Source: Novipirellula herctigrandis
GTDB taxonomy: Bacteria; Planctomycetota; Planctomycetia; Pirellulales; Pirellulaceae
Assembly (NCBI GenBank): GCA_007859835.1
Contig: SJPJ01000001.1
Span: forward strand, 7,285,799-7,342,532
DNA: 56,734 bases
Reading direction: 5' to 3'
Every line of letters starts with the position of its first letter. The first letter of the stretch is position 1. The notes below the pieces were generated by a model that did not search any database, was not told the DNA's origin, and was given only the letters and a program-made list of their open reading frames with translations. A program made the translations under genes and the position numbers. Positions 35,547-44,866 of this stretch are shown piece after piece.

Positions 35547-36332
35547 ATGATTCCACGTATTTATCTTATCACCGCTTCCACGGGCATCGGCGCCGAAACG
35601 GCACGGCAACTTGCAACACTTGGTCATCGGTTGTTCATTGTCAGCCGCAACCCGGTGAACGTGAACAACCTTGTCGATGAACTTCGTGGTTTGGGTGCGG
35701 AGGTGGAATCGGCCTATGGTGATTTGACCGACCCCAACGTTGGGCCTTTGGCGGTTTCAAAATGTGTGGACTGTTTTGGTCGAATTGATGGACTCTACAA
35801 CGTCGCTGGTATTAGCGCACGAAAGTTCGGCGACGGTCCATTGCATGAGTGTACCGAGAAAGGATGGCAGAAAGTGCTCGACACGAATTTGACGACTCAA
35901 TATCGAATGTGTCGCGAAGTGCTGCGTCAGATGCTCTCGCAAGAACCACACTCGGAAAACGCTCAACGCGGGGTGATTCTTAACATGGCTAGTATCCTGG
36001 GGATACATCCCGAGCCGAAGAACTTTTCGGCAATCGGTTATGCTGCGGCGAAAGGAGCGATCCTATCGATGACCCGTGCCTCGGCCGCTTTTTACGCCGA
36101 ACAAAGGATTCGTATCAATGCAATCGCCCCCGCATTGGTCCAAACTCCCATGAGCGCGAGAGCATCAGAGAGCCCCGAAGTGCTTTCGTTTATTTCCAAA
36201 AAACAACCGCTTGTAGGCGGTGTCATCCCTGTCACGGATGCGGCGTCCGTGAGTGTTTTTCTGTTGTCTGATGCGTCGCGTGCCATGACGGGTGAAGTGC
36301 TCGAAGTGGACGCGGGGTGGAATCTTTGTTGA
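35547..36332 (+). CDS. SDR-family oxidoreductase
   Basis: 261 residues from ATG 35547 (an in-frame TTG at 35538 lies nearer the previous stop). Rossmann motif TASTGIG at 9-15, NVAG at 85-88 in place of NNAG, Ser149, catalytic Tyr165 and Lys169 in YAAAK. NAD(P)-dependent sugar or polyol oxidoreductase in the cytosol. Only distantly similar to the SDR at 1973. Packed between the SIS and FAD genes with gaps of 18 and 10 bp, so it works in the same pathway. Confidence 0.9.
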   Translation: MIPRIYLITASTGIGAETARQLATLGHRLFIVSRNPVNVNNLVDELRGLGAEVESAYGDLTDPNVGPLAVSKCVDCFGRIDGLYNVAGISARKFGDGPLHECTEKGWQKVLDTNLTTQYRMCREVLRQMLSQEPHSENAQRGVILNMASILGIHPEPKNFSAIGYAAAKGAILSMTRASAAFYAEQRIRINAIAPALVQTPMSARASESPEVLSFISKKQPLVGGVIPVTDAASVSVFLLSDASRAMTGEVLEVDAGWNLC

Positions 36333-36342
36333 ATCGAACTGA

Positions 36343-37671
36343 ATGAATACGTACACGAAAAAGATCTCGGCACCAAAGCATTACGACGTGATCGTTGTCG
36401 GATCGGGGTCTGCTGGAGCCACCGCGACGATCGCTGCTGCACGTGCTGGTGCAAAGACACTCGTGCTCGAGCGTTTGCCGTTTCTTGGCGGGACCAGCAC
36501 GGCGGTCCTCGACACGTTTTATGGTTTCTACACGCCGGGTGCTAGTTCTAAGAAAGTCGTTGGTGGAATCAGCGACGATGTCATGGAGCGGCTTCGTCAT
36601 TATCGTTCTTGGCTCGAACGGCCGAATACTCACGGCGCGGGCACCGGAGTCACGTATCACCCTGAGTACTTGAAAGTCGTTTGGGAGGATTTGGTTCGCG
36701 AATCGAACGCTGACGTCTTGCTTAACGCTTGGGTTCAGGACGTTGAAGCAAATGGTAAGTCGGTCAAACAGGTGATTGTCGCTTCCAAGTTGGGCCTTCA
36801 ATCTTTTTCCGCAGATGTCTTTGTGGATGCATCAGGCGATGCCGACCTATGTCATTTCGGCGGTTTCGACTACGAGTTGGCCGGTGACATTGATCCGGCT
36901 CAAACGCTTACGACGACATTTAAGCTTTGTAACGTGGATGTCGCGAAGCGAAAGACGATCAGCAAGGATGAGTTCCACGGTCTGATGGCGAAGGCAGCGG
37001 AATCGGGCCACTATGATTTGCCTCGCAAAGAAGGTAGCGATCACATCACGCCCGTGGACCATATGACCGCGACAATCATGACGCGTCTTCCATCCTTTTA
37101 CAAACAGGGAGAGACCGTCGTCAACGCGACCGACCCTGAATTACTCTCTCAAGCCGAAATGGAAGGACGCAAGCAAGCGATTGAGTACATCCGCTTTTTA
37201 CGTGACCGAGTTCCTGGTTACGAGCAGGCTCAGCTTTCTACGTTTGGCATGCAGATTGGCGTCCGTGAAACGCGACGAGTATACGGTGAGCATCGGCTCA
37301 GTCGCGACGAGGTTCTGTCAGCGACTCAGTTCGATGACCAAATTGGCCTGTGCGGTGCTCCGATTGAAGATCACCATGGTGGTGCCGATACGAAATGGGC
37401 CTACTTGCCAGATGGTCAATGCGTTGGGATTCCCTGGCGTACACTCGTTCCGAAAGCTTCCGAGAATCTACTCATCGCAGGACGTTGTTTTTCTGCAAGC
37501 CATGACGCGCATGCAAGCGTTCGATCGATGGCGCAGTGCATGTCGATGGGCCAGGCGGTTGGTACCGCTGCGGCATTGATGGCCCAAGAGAAGAAATCAC
37601 CGCTTGAGATTCCGGTCAATCGAATCCAAGAGACCCTTCGTGCCAATGGAGCGATTCTCGAAACACCATGA
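36343..37671 (+). CDS. FAD-dependent oxidoreductase (FAD_oxidored family)
   Basis: 442 residues. Dinucleotide-binding VVGSGSAGATATIAAARAGA at residues 18-37 with the acidic end of strand 2 in LVLE, and a C-terminal FAD contact region LLIAGRCFSASHDAHASVR typical of PF12831 proteins. No signal peptide. Members are common in planctomycetes and Bacteroidetes next to glycan genes, but substrates are mostly unknown; oxidation of a sugar hydroxyl or of an amine-bearing carbon is conceivable here. Its stop overlaps the ROK start (ATGA at 37668). Confidence 0.88.
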   Translation: MNTYTKKISAPKHYDVIVVGSGSAGATATIAAARAGAKTLVLERLPFLGGTSTAVLDTFYGFYTPGASSKKVVGGISDDVMERLRHYRSWLERPNTHGAGTGVTYHPEYLKVVWEDLVRESNADVLLNAWVQDVEANGKSVKQVIVASKLGLQSFSADVFVDASGDADLCHFGGFDYELAGDIDPAQTLTTTFKLCNVDVAKRKTISKDEFHGLMAKAAESGHYDLPRKEGSDHITPVDHMTATIMTRLPSFYKQGETVVNATDPELLSQAEMEGRKQAIEYIRFLRDRVPGYEQAQLSTFGMQIGVRETRRVYGEHRLSRDEVLSATQFDDQIGLCGAPIEDHHGGADTKWAYLPDGQCVGIPWRTLVPKASENLLIAGRCFSASHDAHASVRSMAQCMSMGQAVGTAAALMAQEKKSPLEIPVNRIQETLRANGAILETP

Positions 37672-38645
37672 GTACTCCCTACTATCTTGGAATTGATTGG
37701 GGCGGAACACGCATCAAGCTCGGCGCGGTTACGGGCGAAGCAGAATTTCTTGACCAAGAAATCTTTGAGTCGCCTCAAAATGCGGATATCGACGGCGTCG
37801 TTGACGGCCTCTTGGATTGGACGGATTCTTTTGTCAAACAGATTGGATTTCCGCCGCTCGGCATCGGACTTGGATTGACTGGCCCCGTCGATCCCGAACT
37901 TGGCGTTGTTCTATTGCCCGGAAAGGTCAAAGGACTCGAGAAGTATCCGATCGTGCCACGATTCAAAGAGCGGTTTGGGTTGCCTACGCGAGCACAGAAC
38001 GATGGCGTGCTATCGATTTATGCTGAAAAGTATGCTGGCCAAGCGAAAAATGTCTGTTGGGCAGTTTCCGTCACCATTGGCACGGGCGTGGGGTCTGGGG
38101 TCATGCTAGACGGGAAGATCCTCGACGATCCCCATTTTATGTTCGGTAGCCAACTGAGCCATTTGGTCTTGGATGCATCGAATGATCAGCTGTGTTTAAC
38201 CGGAGCACGTGGCACGGGCGAGATGCTTTGCTCGGCAACGGCATTGGTACTGGCCGTGCGAAGTGGATTGCAGCGAGGTATCCCTTCGACATTGACAGAG
38301 CCCTATTTTGCGGATCCTCAATCAATCGATTTTCGAATGATCATCGAGGACGGCGTTGCCAAACAAGATCGACTCTGTTGCGATGAATTGAGTCGTTGGA
38401 CTCGCAAGGTTGGTTGGCTATTGGTCAATGCGGTTCACGCCTATTCACCTGAAATGATTGTCTTAAGCGGCGGAGCCACCTTGGCATCGAACTATTTCCT
38501 TGCGGATGTTCAAGAACACGTTAACACTCACATTTTTCGTTACCCACCGGGACAAGGTGTTCCGATTGTTGTCTCTGAAATCGCCGAACACGCCGGGGTG
38601 CTTGGCGCAGCAATGATGATGAAAGTCTACTTAGGAAATCTGTAA
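37668..38645 (+). CDS. ROK-family sugar kinase (glucokinase-like)
   Basis: 325 residues. YYLGIDWGGTRIKLGAV holds the DxGGT phosphate-1 motif at residues 8-12; VTIGTGVGSGVML and VLSGGATL are the phosphate-2 and adenosine regions. The usual ROK zinc cluster CxCGxxGCxE is replaced by CLTGARGTGE, so the structural zinc is probably absent. No N-terminal HTH, so kinase not repressor. Starts by a 4-base overlap with the FAD gene and ends by a 1-base overlap with the creatininase gene. Expected to phosphorylate the imported or oxidised sugar. Confidence 0.9.
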   Translation: MSTPYYLGIDWGGTRIKLGAVTGEAEFLDQEIFESPQNADIDGVVDGLLDWTDSFVKQIGFPPLGIGLGLTGPVDPELGVVLLPGKVKGLEKYPIVPRFKERFGLPTRAQNDGVLSIYAEKYAGQAKNVCWAVSVTIGTGVGSGVMLDGKILDDPHFMFGSQLSHLVLDASNDQLCLTGARGTGEMLCSATALVLAVRSGLQRGIPSTLTEPYFADPQSIDFRMIIEDGVAKQDRLCCDELSRWTRKVGWLLVNAVHAYSPEMIVLSGGATLASNYFLADVQEHVNTHIFRYPPGQGVPIVVSEIAEHAGVLGAAMMMKVYLGNL

Positions 38646-39337
38646 TGCATGAATGGTCGCAACTTTCGTCGGATGAAGTCGCTGCGCTCGATCGTAATCT
38701 ACCCGTCATTTTGCCGATTGGGTTAGTCGAGGCACATGGACCGCATCTAGCAACATCGGTCGACATGGATACGGCAGCTTACTTTGCGCGTCGTACAGCG
38801 GAAAACACTGGAGCCATCTTATTGCCAATGTTGCCTTACGGTTTTGCTGACGAGATGGCCGAATACGTTGGCACGCTTGGCGTCCGAGCCGAAACGATGT
38901 CGCGTATTATCGACGATCTGTCCTGCCGACTTTGCTCTCACGGATTCAAACGCCAAATCTTCCTAAGCGGCCACGGTGCGAACAAATTGCCCACCGAGAT
39001 GGCTTTTTACCGCATCTGGGAAACGTATCCAGATTTGCAGGCCGTCTATTGGAACTATTGGACCGAGGCCGGCTTGACCAATATCTCTCATGCGGACAAA
39101 GGCGAAACCGAAATTGCTTTGGCTGTTGGTACCAAGTCGCACATGGACCGCGTTAAAGACTTTAAGGTCAAAAAGCCCTGGTATCGCATACGGTCGCGTG
39201 CTGAGATTTGTCCGGGGACTGGCGGAATTAACGGATCGCCAAGCGAGGCCGTTTTCAGTGAGGGCGAACGCATGCGAGAAGACATCGTTCGAATTCTAAC
39301 CGAGAAGGTCTCGGCAATCATCCGTAGCGCCGAGTGA
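38645..39337 (+). CDS. Creatininase-family amidohydrolase
   Basis: 230 residues. Metal ligands in LPIGLVEAHGPHL (Glu and His) and SVDMDTA (Asp), and FLSGHGAN in place of the common NGHGGN. The family includes creatinine amidohydrolase and enzymes that cut cyclic amides or formamides in cofactor synthesis. TAATG overlap with the ROK gene shows translational coupling. In an operon with oxidoreductases, a kinase and a SIS protein it may open a lactam or lactone formed from an oxidised (amino) sugar; inference only. Confidence 0.88.
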   Translation: MHEWSQLSSDEVAALDRNLPVILPIGLVEAHGPHLATSVDMDTAAYFARRTAENTGAILLPMLPYGFADEMAEYVGTLGVRAETMSRIIDDLSCRLCSHGFKRQIFLSGHGANKLPTEMAFYRIWETYPDLQAVYWNYWTEAGLTNISHADKGETEIALAVGTKSHMDRVKDFKVKKPWYRIRSRAEICPGTGGINGSPSEAVFSEGERMREDIVRILTEKVSAIIRSAE

Positions 39338-39377
39338 ATGGAACACCCGACGCTAGATCGATGATGGTTCAACATGC

Positions 39378-41822
39378 CTATTCGGCCACGCTGAACCCGC
39401 CCTCCAAATGAATGCTCGTCGACGAACTGCCGATGCGTACGGTGAAGTCGCCAGGTTCCACGACGCGACGCATTTCGCGGTCGAGCAGCTGCATGTCGCT
39501 CTCTTCGAGTTGAAACGAGATCGTTTTTGACTCACCTGCTTTTAGCGAAACACGTTCAAACCCTCGCAGCATCGTATCGTAGGTAGTCACGCTACTGAAA
39601 TTATCGCGTAGATAGAGCTGTGCAATCTCATCACCATCGCGGTCGCCTGTATTAGTGATTTGACAATTTACTCGAACCGCGTCGCCAGGGGTGATGACGG
39701 CTGGCGAGATTTCGAGATCGCTGTACTCAAAGGTTGTGTAGCTCAACCCGTACCCGAACGGGTACAATTCACCGGTGATCCGTGAGTTGCCGACGCCATT
39801 AGGGTCACCGTTTCGTCCCTGTTCCGCTTGACTTCCCGGCTTGAAGGGGAAGTTGTGAGGAACCTGACCGACGGTACGTGGAAAGGTCACCGGAAGCTTG
39901 CCGCCGGGGTTGTAATTTCCGAATAGGACATCGCCCACCGCCCGCCCGCACCATTCGCCCGGGAACCAAGCCTCGACGATGGCAGGCACATAGCGATCGA
40001 TCCAATTGATCGTTAACGCTCGACCGTTGATGAGCACAACGACCACTGGTTTTCCGGTAGCATGAAGCGCTTGGACGAGCTCTCGTTGATACCCGGTGAG
40101 GTTTAGATCGGTGCGGCTAACGCCTTCGCCAACGGTTTTCTCTGACTCGCCAAGTACGGCAACTACCACTTCTGCATTCTTCGCCATCTCGACTGCCTCC
40201 GCAATCATCTCCGCATCTTTACCGCTTGGTGGCTCGGGGAAGATTTCTGATTCCGGCCAACGGTCGTCGAAAATCTCGCACCCCTTGGCGTAGTGCACTT
40301 GTGTCTCTTTGGACACTGCTTGGCGGATTCCATCGAGCACCGAAATCACTTCACCTCCGGTCGGTCCATAGCGGCTGACACTGTGTTCAATGGCGGTTGC
40401 ATTCGGGCCACACACGAGGATCGAGCCACAGTTTTTCGAAAGCGGCAAGAGATCATTTTGGTTCTTTAACAACACCATCGATTCTTGTGCGGCTCGAAGA
40501 GCGATGTCGCGGTGCGTCTTGTTTCGGATTGCGCCGTCCGCTTGTTGGGGATCCCTTCGAAGAGGCGTATCAAACAAGCCAACCGTGAATTTCACACGTA
40601 GTACGTCTCGAACACGGTCGTCAATCAGATCCATGTCGATATCGCCATCAGCGATCAGCTCGCGCAGCGGACCGACGAAGTTCTCTGGTGCGTTGAATTC
40701 GGTACGGACGTTGCCGCCGCCCTCAAGAAATTGTTTGACAGCCTCTTTCGCTGATCTTGCAACACGATGCTTGGAGTGCAGGAATTTCACTGCATCGCTA
40801 TCGGAAACGACGTACCCTTTGAAACCGAATTCGTCTCGCAACAGGTCAATCATCATGTACTGGCTGCCCGAAACAGGAACCCCGTCATAGTCGTTGTAGG
40901 AGCTCATGATTCCCATCACCCCGACTTTGCGAACCACTTGTTCAAAGGGGTGCAGGAACATTTGACGCATCTCTCGTGGCGCCACGTGCGGGTCCGTGCG
41001 AGCTTGGCCGTCACGGCCACCTTTGGGAATGCTGTAGACAGCATAATGTTTTGGTGATGACGTGATTCCGACGCTCTGAATTGCTTTTGCTTGCTCGATA
41101 CCAAGCGTTGCCACCAACACCGGGTCTTCGCCGTAACATTCAACCACGCGGCCCCAGCGTGGGTCACGAGCCAGATCAAGAATCGGCGAGTAAAGATTGG
41201 TGTACCCGAGAGATTTTCCTTCGGTAGCGGTTACCTTCCCGATTTGTGCAACCAGCTCTTTGTCCCACGTCGCCCCAATGCCTACTTGGGCGGGGAAGTT
41301 CGTCGCGCGATGGTGGCATAGCCCACGAATTCCCTCATTAGTAAAGTCAACCGGTATGCCGAGCCGCGTTTCTTCCACGAACCATCGTTGCACTTCATTT
41401 AACGCTCGCACATGGGACGAAGGAGGCCATACATATTTGCTTTCCTTCTTGTTTTGATGGCCAGCAATTCCATTGATGTGCTCGTCGATATTCGCCAATC
41501 CATCTTTCCAAACTTTGCTCTTCCATGCCGCAGTTGGCAAGTCGTCCTTAACCACGCGGTTGTAGCCGTACAGAGTGACAAGCTGGCACGTCTTCTCATC
41601 GACGTTCATCTGTGCAAGCAGATCTTCAATGCGATCCTCGATCGTGGCCTGAGAATTTTCGTACACATCCTTTTTGCCGTTCTTGTTGAAATCGATCCAA
41701 GTGTCGTGATAAAGCTCTGCGTTAATTTGGCTCAGGACAACGTCGTTGTCATACGGTTGGGCATGAGCCAGCGCCGGCATGCCTAGCAAAGTCAGGACTG
41801 AAAAAATGATTAGGTTTCGCAT
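39378..41822 (-). CDS. Secreted GH3 beta-glycosidase
   Basis: 814 residues with signal peptide MRNLIIFSVLTLLGMPALAHA. After a Ca-loop-like DFNKNGKKDVYE (about 45-56), common in GH3 of this type, follow the GH3 N-terminal TIM barrel with nucleophile Asp341 in YVVSDSD, the C-terminal domain with candidate acid/base Glu in LGESEKTVGEG, and a fibronectin-III-like domain at about 720-800. Beta-glucosidase or beta-xylosidase on oligosaccharides. Ends 41 bp from the convergent creatininase gene; divergent from GH95 across 396 bp. Confidence 0.92.
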   Translation of the reverse strand: MRNLIIFSVLTLLGMPALAHAQPYDNDVVLSQINAELYHDTWIDFNKNGKKDVYENSQATIEDRIEDLLAQMNVDEKTCQLVTLYGYNRVVKDDLPTAAWKSKVWKDGLANIDEHINGIAGHQNKKESKYVWPPSSHVRALNEVQRWFVEETRLGIPVDFTNEGIRGLCHHRATNFPAQVGIGATWDKELVAQIGKVTATEGKSLGYTNLYSPILDLARDPRWGRVVECYGEDPVLVATLGIEQAKAIQSVGITSSPKHYAVYSIPKGGRDGQARTDPHVAPREMRQMFLHPFEQVVRKVGVMGIMSSYNDYDGVPVSGSQYMMIDLLRDEFGFKGYVVSDSDAVKFLHSKHRVARSAKEAVKQFLEGGGNVRTEFNAPENFVGPLRELIADGDIDMDLIDDRVRDVLRVKFTVGLFDTPLRRDPQQADGAIRNKTHRDIALRAAQESMVLLKNQNDLLPLSKNCGSILVCGPNATAIEHSVSRYGPTGGEVISVLDGIRQAVSKETQVHYAKGCEIFDDRWPESEIFPEPPSGKDAEMIAEAVEMAKNAEVVVAVLGESEKTVGEGVSRTDLNLTGYQRELVQALHATGKPVVVVLINGRALTINWIDRYVPAIVEAWFPGEWCGRAVGDVLFGNYNPGGKLPVTFPRTVGQVPHNFPFKPGSQAEQGRNGDPNGVGNSRITGELYPFGYGLSYTTFEYSDLEISPAVITPGDAVRVNCQITNTGDRDGDEIAQLYLRDNFSSVTTYDTMLRGFERVSLKAGESKTISFQLEESDMQLLDREMRRVVEPGDFTVRIGSSSTSIHLEGGFSVAE

Positions 41823-42218
41823 GTCAGTTTAGTCGTGCAGTTGATCGTAGTGAAATAGGATCAAGGGGCGATTTGTGCTCCGTTGAAATGAGAACCAGAG
41901 TTTATCAAATTTGAGACTCGTCTGTATCGGGTTTGTGAAATTTGACTGGGCAAATTAGACCGACTCAGTGATCCAATTTCAACGCGACGAGCTGCTTAAC
42001 GCACTCGTGTGTAGCGCATGAGGGCAAACGAAGCCAGCGAGTTTTTGGAGTGGTTTTCTTCAAAATATTCTCACATCCGATAGAGTAGCTGAATTTGCGG
42101 TTATTGGTTTCAGTACAATGGCGTTTCGCATAATGACCCGGTGTCACCGACGCTAATACACTCGTTGGAAAAATTGACTCGGATCGAATCACTGCCTGCA
42201 ACAAATAAGTCCAATATC
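41823..42218. other. Divergent GH3 / GH95 spacer
   Basis: Contains no gene apart from a possible N-terminal extension of GH95 from GTG 42141. AT-rich stretches occur at 41900-41950 and 42055-42075, where promoters for both genes should lie, but I cannot name clear -35/-10 pairs. No repeat noticed. Confidence 0.35.
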
Positions 42219-44591
42219 GTGAACCGAATTCCTACTTTCGTTATCGCCGTAATTACAATTTTCGTTGCGGGGGCGGCAAATTGTCACGCTAATGACTCAT
42301 CTAAAGTCACCCTCTGGTATGACCGTCCAGCGGTGAGTTGGTCCGAATCGCTGCCGATCGGCAATGGGCGATGGGGCGCGATGATGCACGGTGATCCCGC
42401 AGCCGATGTCTTCTACTTAAACGAAGAAACGGTCTGGTCGGGCGGACCTCATGATTACACAAATGTCGGATCGCATCAGTACTTGGAACCACTCCGGAAA
42501 TTGATCCGAGAGGAAAAATACGACGAAGCCGCTGAATTTGGTGCCGCTCACTCATTGGGTGTACCACGTAAACAGCAGGGTTACCAGAATCTTGGAAAAT
42601 TGCACCTCGAATGCCAAGGACATGACTCCTATTCGGACTACCGACGTCAACTGGATTTGAGCACTGGTCTAGTCGAAATCAAATACAAGGTTGGTGGTGC
42701 CACATTCACTCGCCAGATTCTCGCGTCGCACCCAGACGACGTGATTGCGATTCGTTTAAGTTGCGACCAACCAGGCAAAATTTCGTTTACAACGTTCTTC
42801 TCGACCGAGCATACGCCACAGAATCGTCAGCATGTAGGAACGAACGGTTTAAACATCACGGGAACTTCTTCCAGTCGGAACGGAATTGAAGGCAAGATCC
42901 ATTTTGAAAGTCAGATCCAGGTTTCAACCGAAGGCGGGTCGGTCTCGACTGACGAGAACAGGTTGAGTGTTACGGGCGCAGACGCCGCGACGCTCGTCCT
43001 GGTCGCCGCTACGAACTATGTTGATTATCAAGACGTCTCTGGGGATCCTCAGTCGCGCTGTGCGGATTGCCTTTCCAAAATCCAACAAAGTTCATTTGCC
43101 GATCTCAAGAAACGTCACATTGCGGACCATCGTGGACTTTTTAACCGACTGAGTCTCGACCTCGGTGGCACTGAATCCGATGCCTCGATTCCTACCGATC
43201 GATTGATACAGAAGATGTTAGCCGGAGAGCATTCGGCGCTCCTCGAAGAACAGCTCTTTCAGTTTGCCCGCTATTTGAGCATCGCCGGCGCCCGTCCCGG
43301 CACTCAACCGCTCAACCTCGTCGGCATATGGGCCGAGGGGCTCAGTGCGCCCTGGGGCGGTAAATGGACACTAAATATCAACGCAGAACTCAATACGTGG
43401 CCTACCGAAACAACGAACCTTGCCGAGTGCCATGAGCCTCTGCTGGCACTTATCGAAGACGTCCGCGTCACAGGAAGAAAAGTTGCCCGCGAGCACTACA
43501 AGTGTGGCGGGTTTGTTGTGCATCACAATACGGACTTGTGGCGCGGGGCAGCGCCGGTCGACACTTCGATCCACGGCCTTTGGACATTGGGTGGCGCATG
43601 GTTATCTCGACATATTTGGGAACACTATGATTTTTCTCGCGATGTCGAATTCCTGCGCAAGTCCTATCCAACGATGCGCGAGGCGGCTGAGTTCTTCGTC
43701 GACTACCTAACGCAGGACAAGGATGGTTATCTTTCAACCTGCCCCGCGATTTCCTTTGAGCAGACATTCATCTTGGCCGATGGTAGAAAAGGGCGACTGA
43801 CCTATGGCCCGACGATGGACAACCAAATTCTGTATGACTTGTTCAGCAACTGTATCGCGGCGACCAAGGTCCTTGATATCGATCCGGATTTCCGCGAGCA
43901 ACTCGGTGCGATTCGCTCGAAACTGCGGCCAACAAAGATTGATTCAAAAACGGGTCGGTTGATGGAATGGGCTTTTCCCGCGGAGCAAACAGTCGTTAGT
44001 GGCCAGACTGCTCCGTTGTGGGCAATCAGTCCGGGGCGAGCAATCACGCCGCACGACACACCCGAACTCGCCGCTGCGGCCGTCAAACATCTTGTCTATA
44101 CGATTCCCAAGATTCCCGTTTACCAACGGGGTGGCAGTTGGATTACAGGTACCTTACTAAACGAATGGGCTCGGCTCGGAGAACCAGAGCAGGCTTACAA
44201 GACGATCCACAAAGCGATCACGCAGTATCTCTATCCGAACCTCATGATGCACTTCTACACCCAGAAGTACTTTCAGATTGACGGTAACATGGGGACTTGT
44301 GCTGGCATGACAGAAATGCTGATGCAAAGTCACCGGCTTAGCGACAGCGGACAGCCCATTGTCGACCTGCTTCCTGCCCTGCCCCAAGCATGGCCCACAG
44401 GTTCGGTTTCGGGGCTTTGCGGCCGCGGTGCCTTCGTTTTTGACCTGCAGTGGCGAAATGGCAAACTGTTGCAAGTGGACGTCACATCGTTAAAAGGGAC
44501 GCCACTGACGATGTGCTACGATGGCAAAGCCATTGTCTTGGAAACCGAAGCCAACCAGAAGTATCACTTCGACGGGAATCTCTCTCGTTAG
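42219..44591 (+). CDS. Secreted GH95 alpha-L-fucosidase (or alpha-galactosidase)
   Basis: About 790 residues if read from GTG 42219, which opens the signal peptide NRIPTFVIAVITIFVAGAANCHA; the frame is open to GTG 42141. Opening SWSESLPIGNGRWGAMMHGD and LNEETVWSGGPHD are diagnostic of GH95. Barrel motifs include NINAELNTWPTE (the Asn pair of the active site), DNQILYDLF and IDGNMGTCAGMTEML (Asp corresponding to the conserved C-terminal acid). Inverting exo-hydrolysis of alpha-1,2-fucose or galactose. Stands alone between GH3 and the WD40 gene, whose strand is opposite. Confidence 0.92.
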   Translation: MNRIPTFVIAVITIFVAGAANCHANDSSKVTLWYDRPAVSWSESLPIGNGRWGAMMHGDPAADVFYLNEETVWSGGPHDYTNVGSHQYLEPLRKLIREEKYDEAAEFGAAHSLGVPRKQQGYQNLGKLHLECQGHDSYSDYRRQLDLSTGLVEIKYKVGGATFTRQILASHPDDVIAIRLSCDQPGKISFTTFFSTEHTPQNRQHVGTNGLNITGTSSSRNGIEGKIHFESQIQVSTEGGSVSTDENRLSVTGADAATLVLVAATNYVDYQDVSGDPQSRCADCLSKIQQSSFADLKKRHIADHRGLFNRLSLDLGGTESDASIPTDRLIQKMLAGEHSALLEEQLFQFARYLSIAGARPGTQPLNLVGIWAEGLSAPWGGKWTLNINAELNTWPTETTNLAECHEPLLALIEDVRVTGRKVAREHYKCGGFVVHHNTDLWRGAAPVDTSIHGLWTLGGAWLSRHIWEHYDFSRDVEFLRKSYPTMREAAEFFVDYLTQDKDGYLSTCPAISFEQTFILADGRKGRLTYGPTMDNQILYDLFSNCIAATKVLDIDPDFREQLGAIRSKLRPTKIDSKTGRLMEWAFPAEQTVVSGQTAPLWAISPGRAITPHDTPELAAAAVKHLVYTIPKIPVYQRGGSWITGTLLNEWARLGEPEQAYKTIHKAITQYLYPNLMMHFYTQKYFQIDGNMGTCAGMTEMLMQSHRLSDSGQPIVDLLPALPQAWPTGSVSGLCGRGAFVFDLQWRNGKLLQVDVTSLKGTPLTMCYDGKAIVLETEANQKYHFDGNLSR

Positions 44592-44866
44592 GAGTACAAA
44601 CTCCAGTGATTCAGCATGAGCTGAGCTGCTATCAAAATCGTTGCCAACGGTGGTCACAAAACGCAATAGCTTTTCGGATAACCCCTTCCTTACTGCTAAA
44701 AAGAAAGCGTCAGACAGGAACTCTGTCTCACGCGATGGAGTGATCGAATGCGTTTACTTAAGGGGCATGCTCGACCATGACAGTGCTTTGATCGTTCCGT
44801 TCCCCTTTAATCGTTCGCGCAAAGCCTTTTGCACGGTTGCGATTGCAGTATTTTGCAGCGGAGTGT

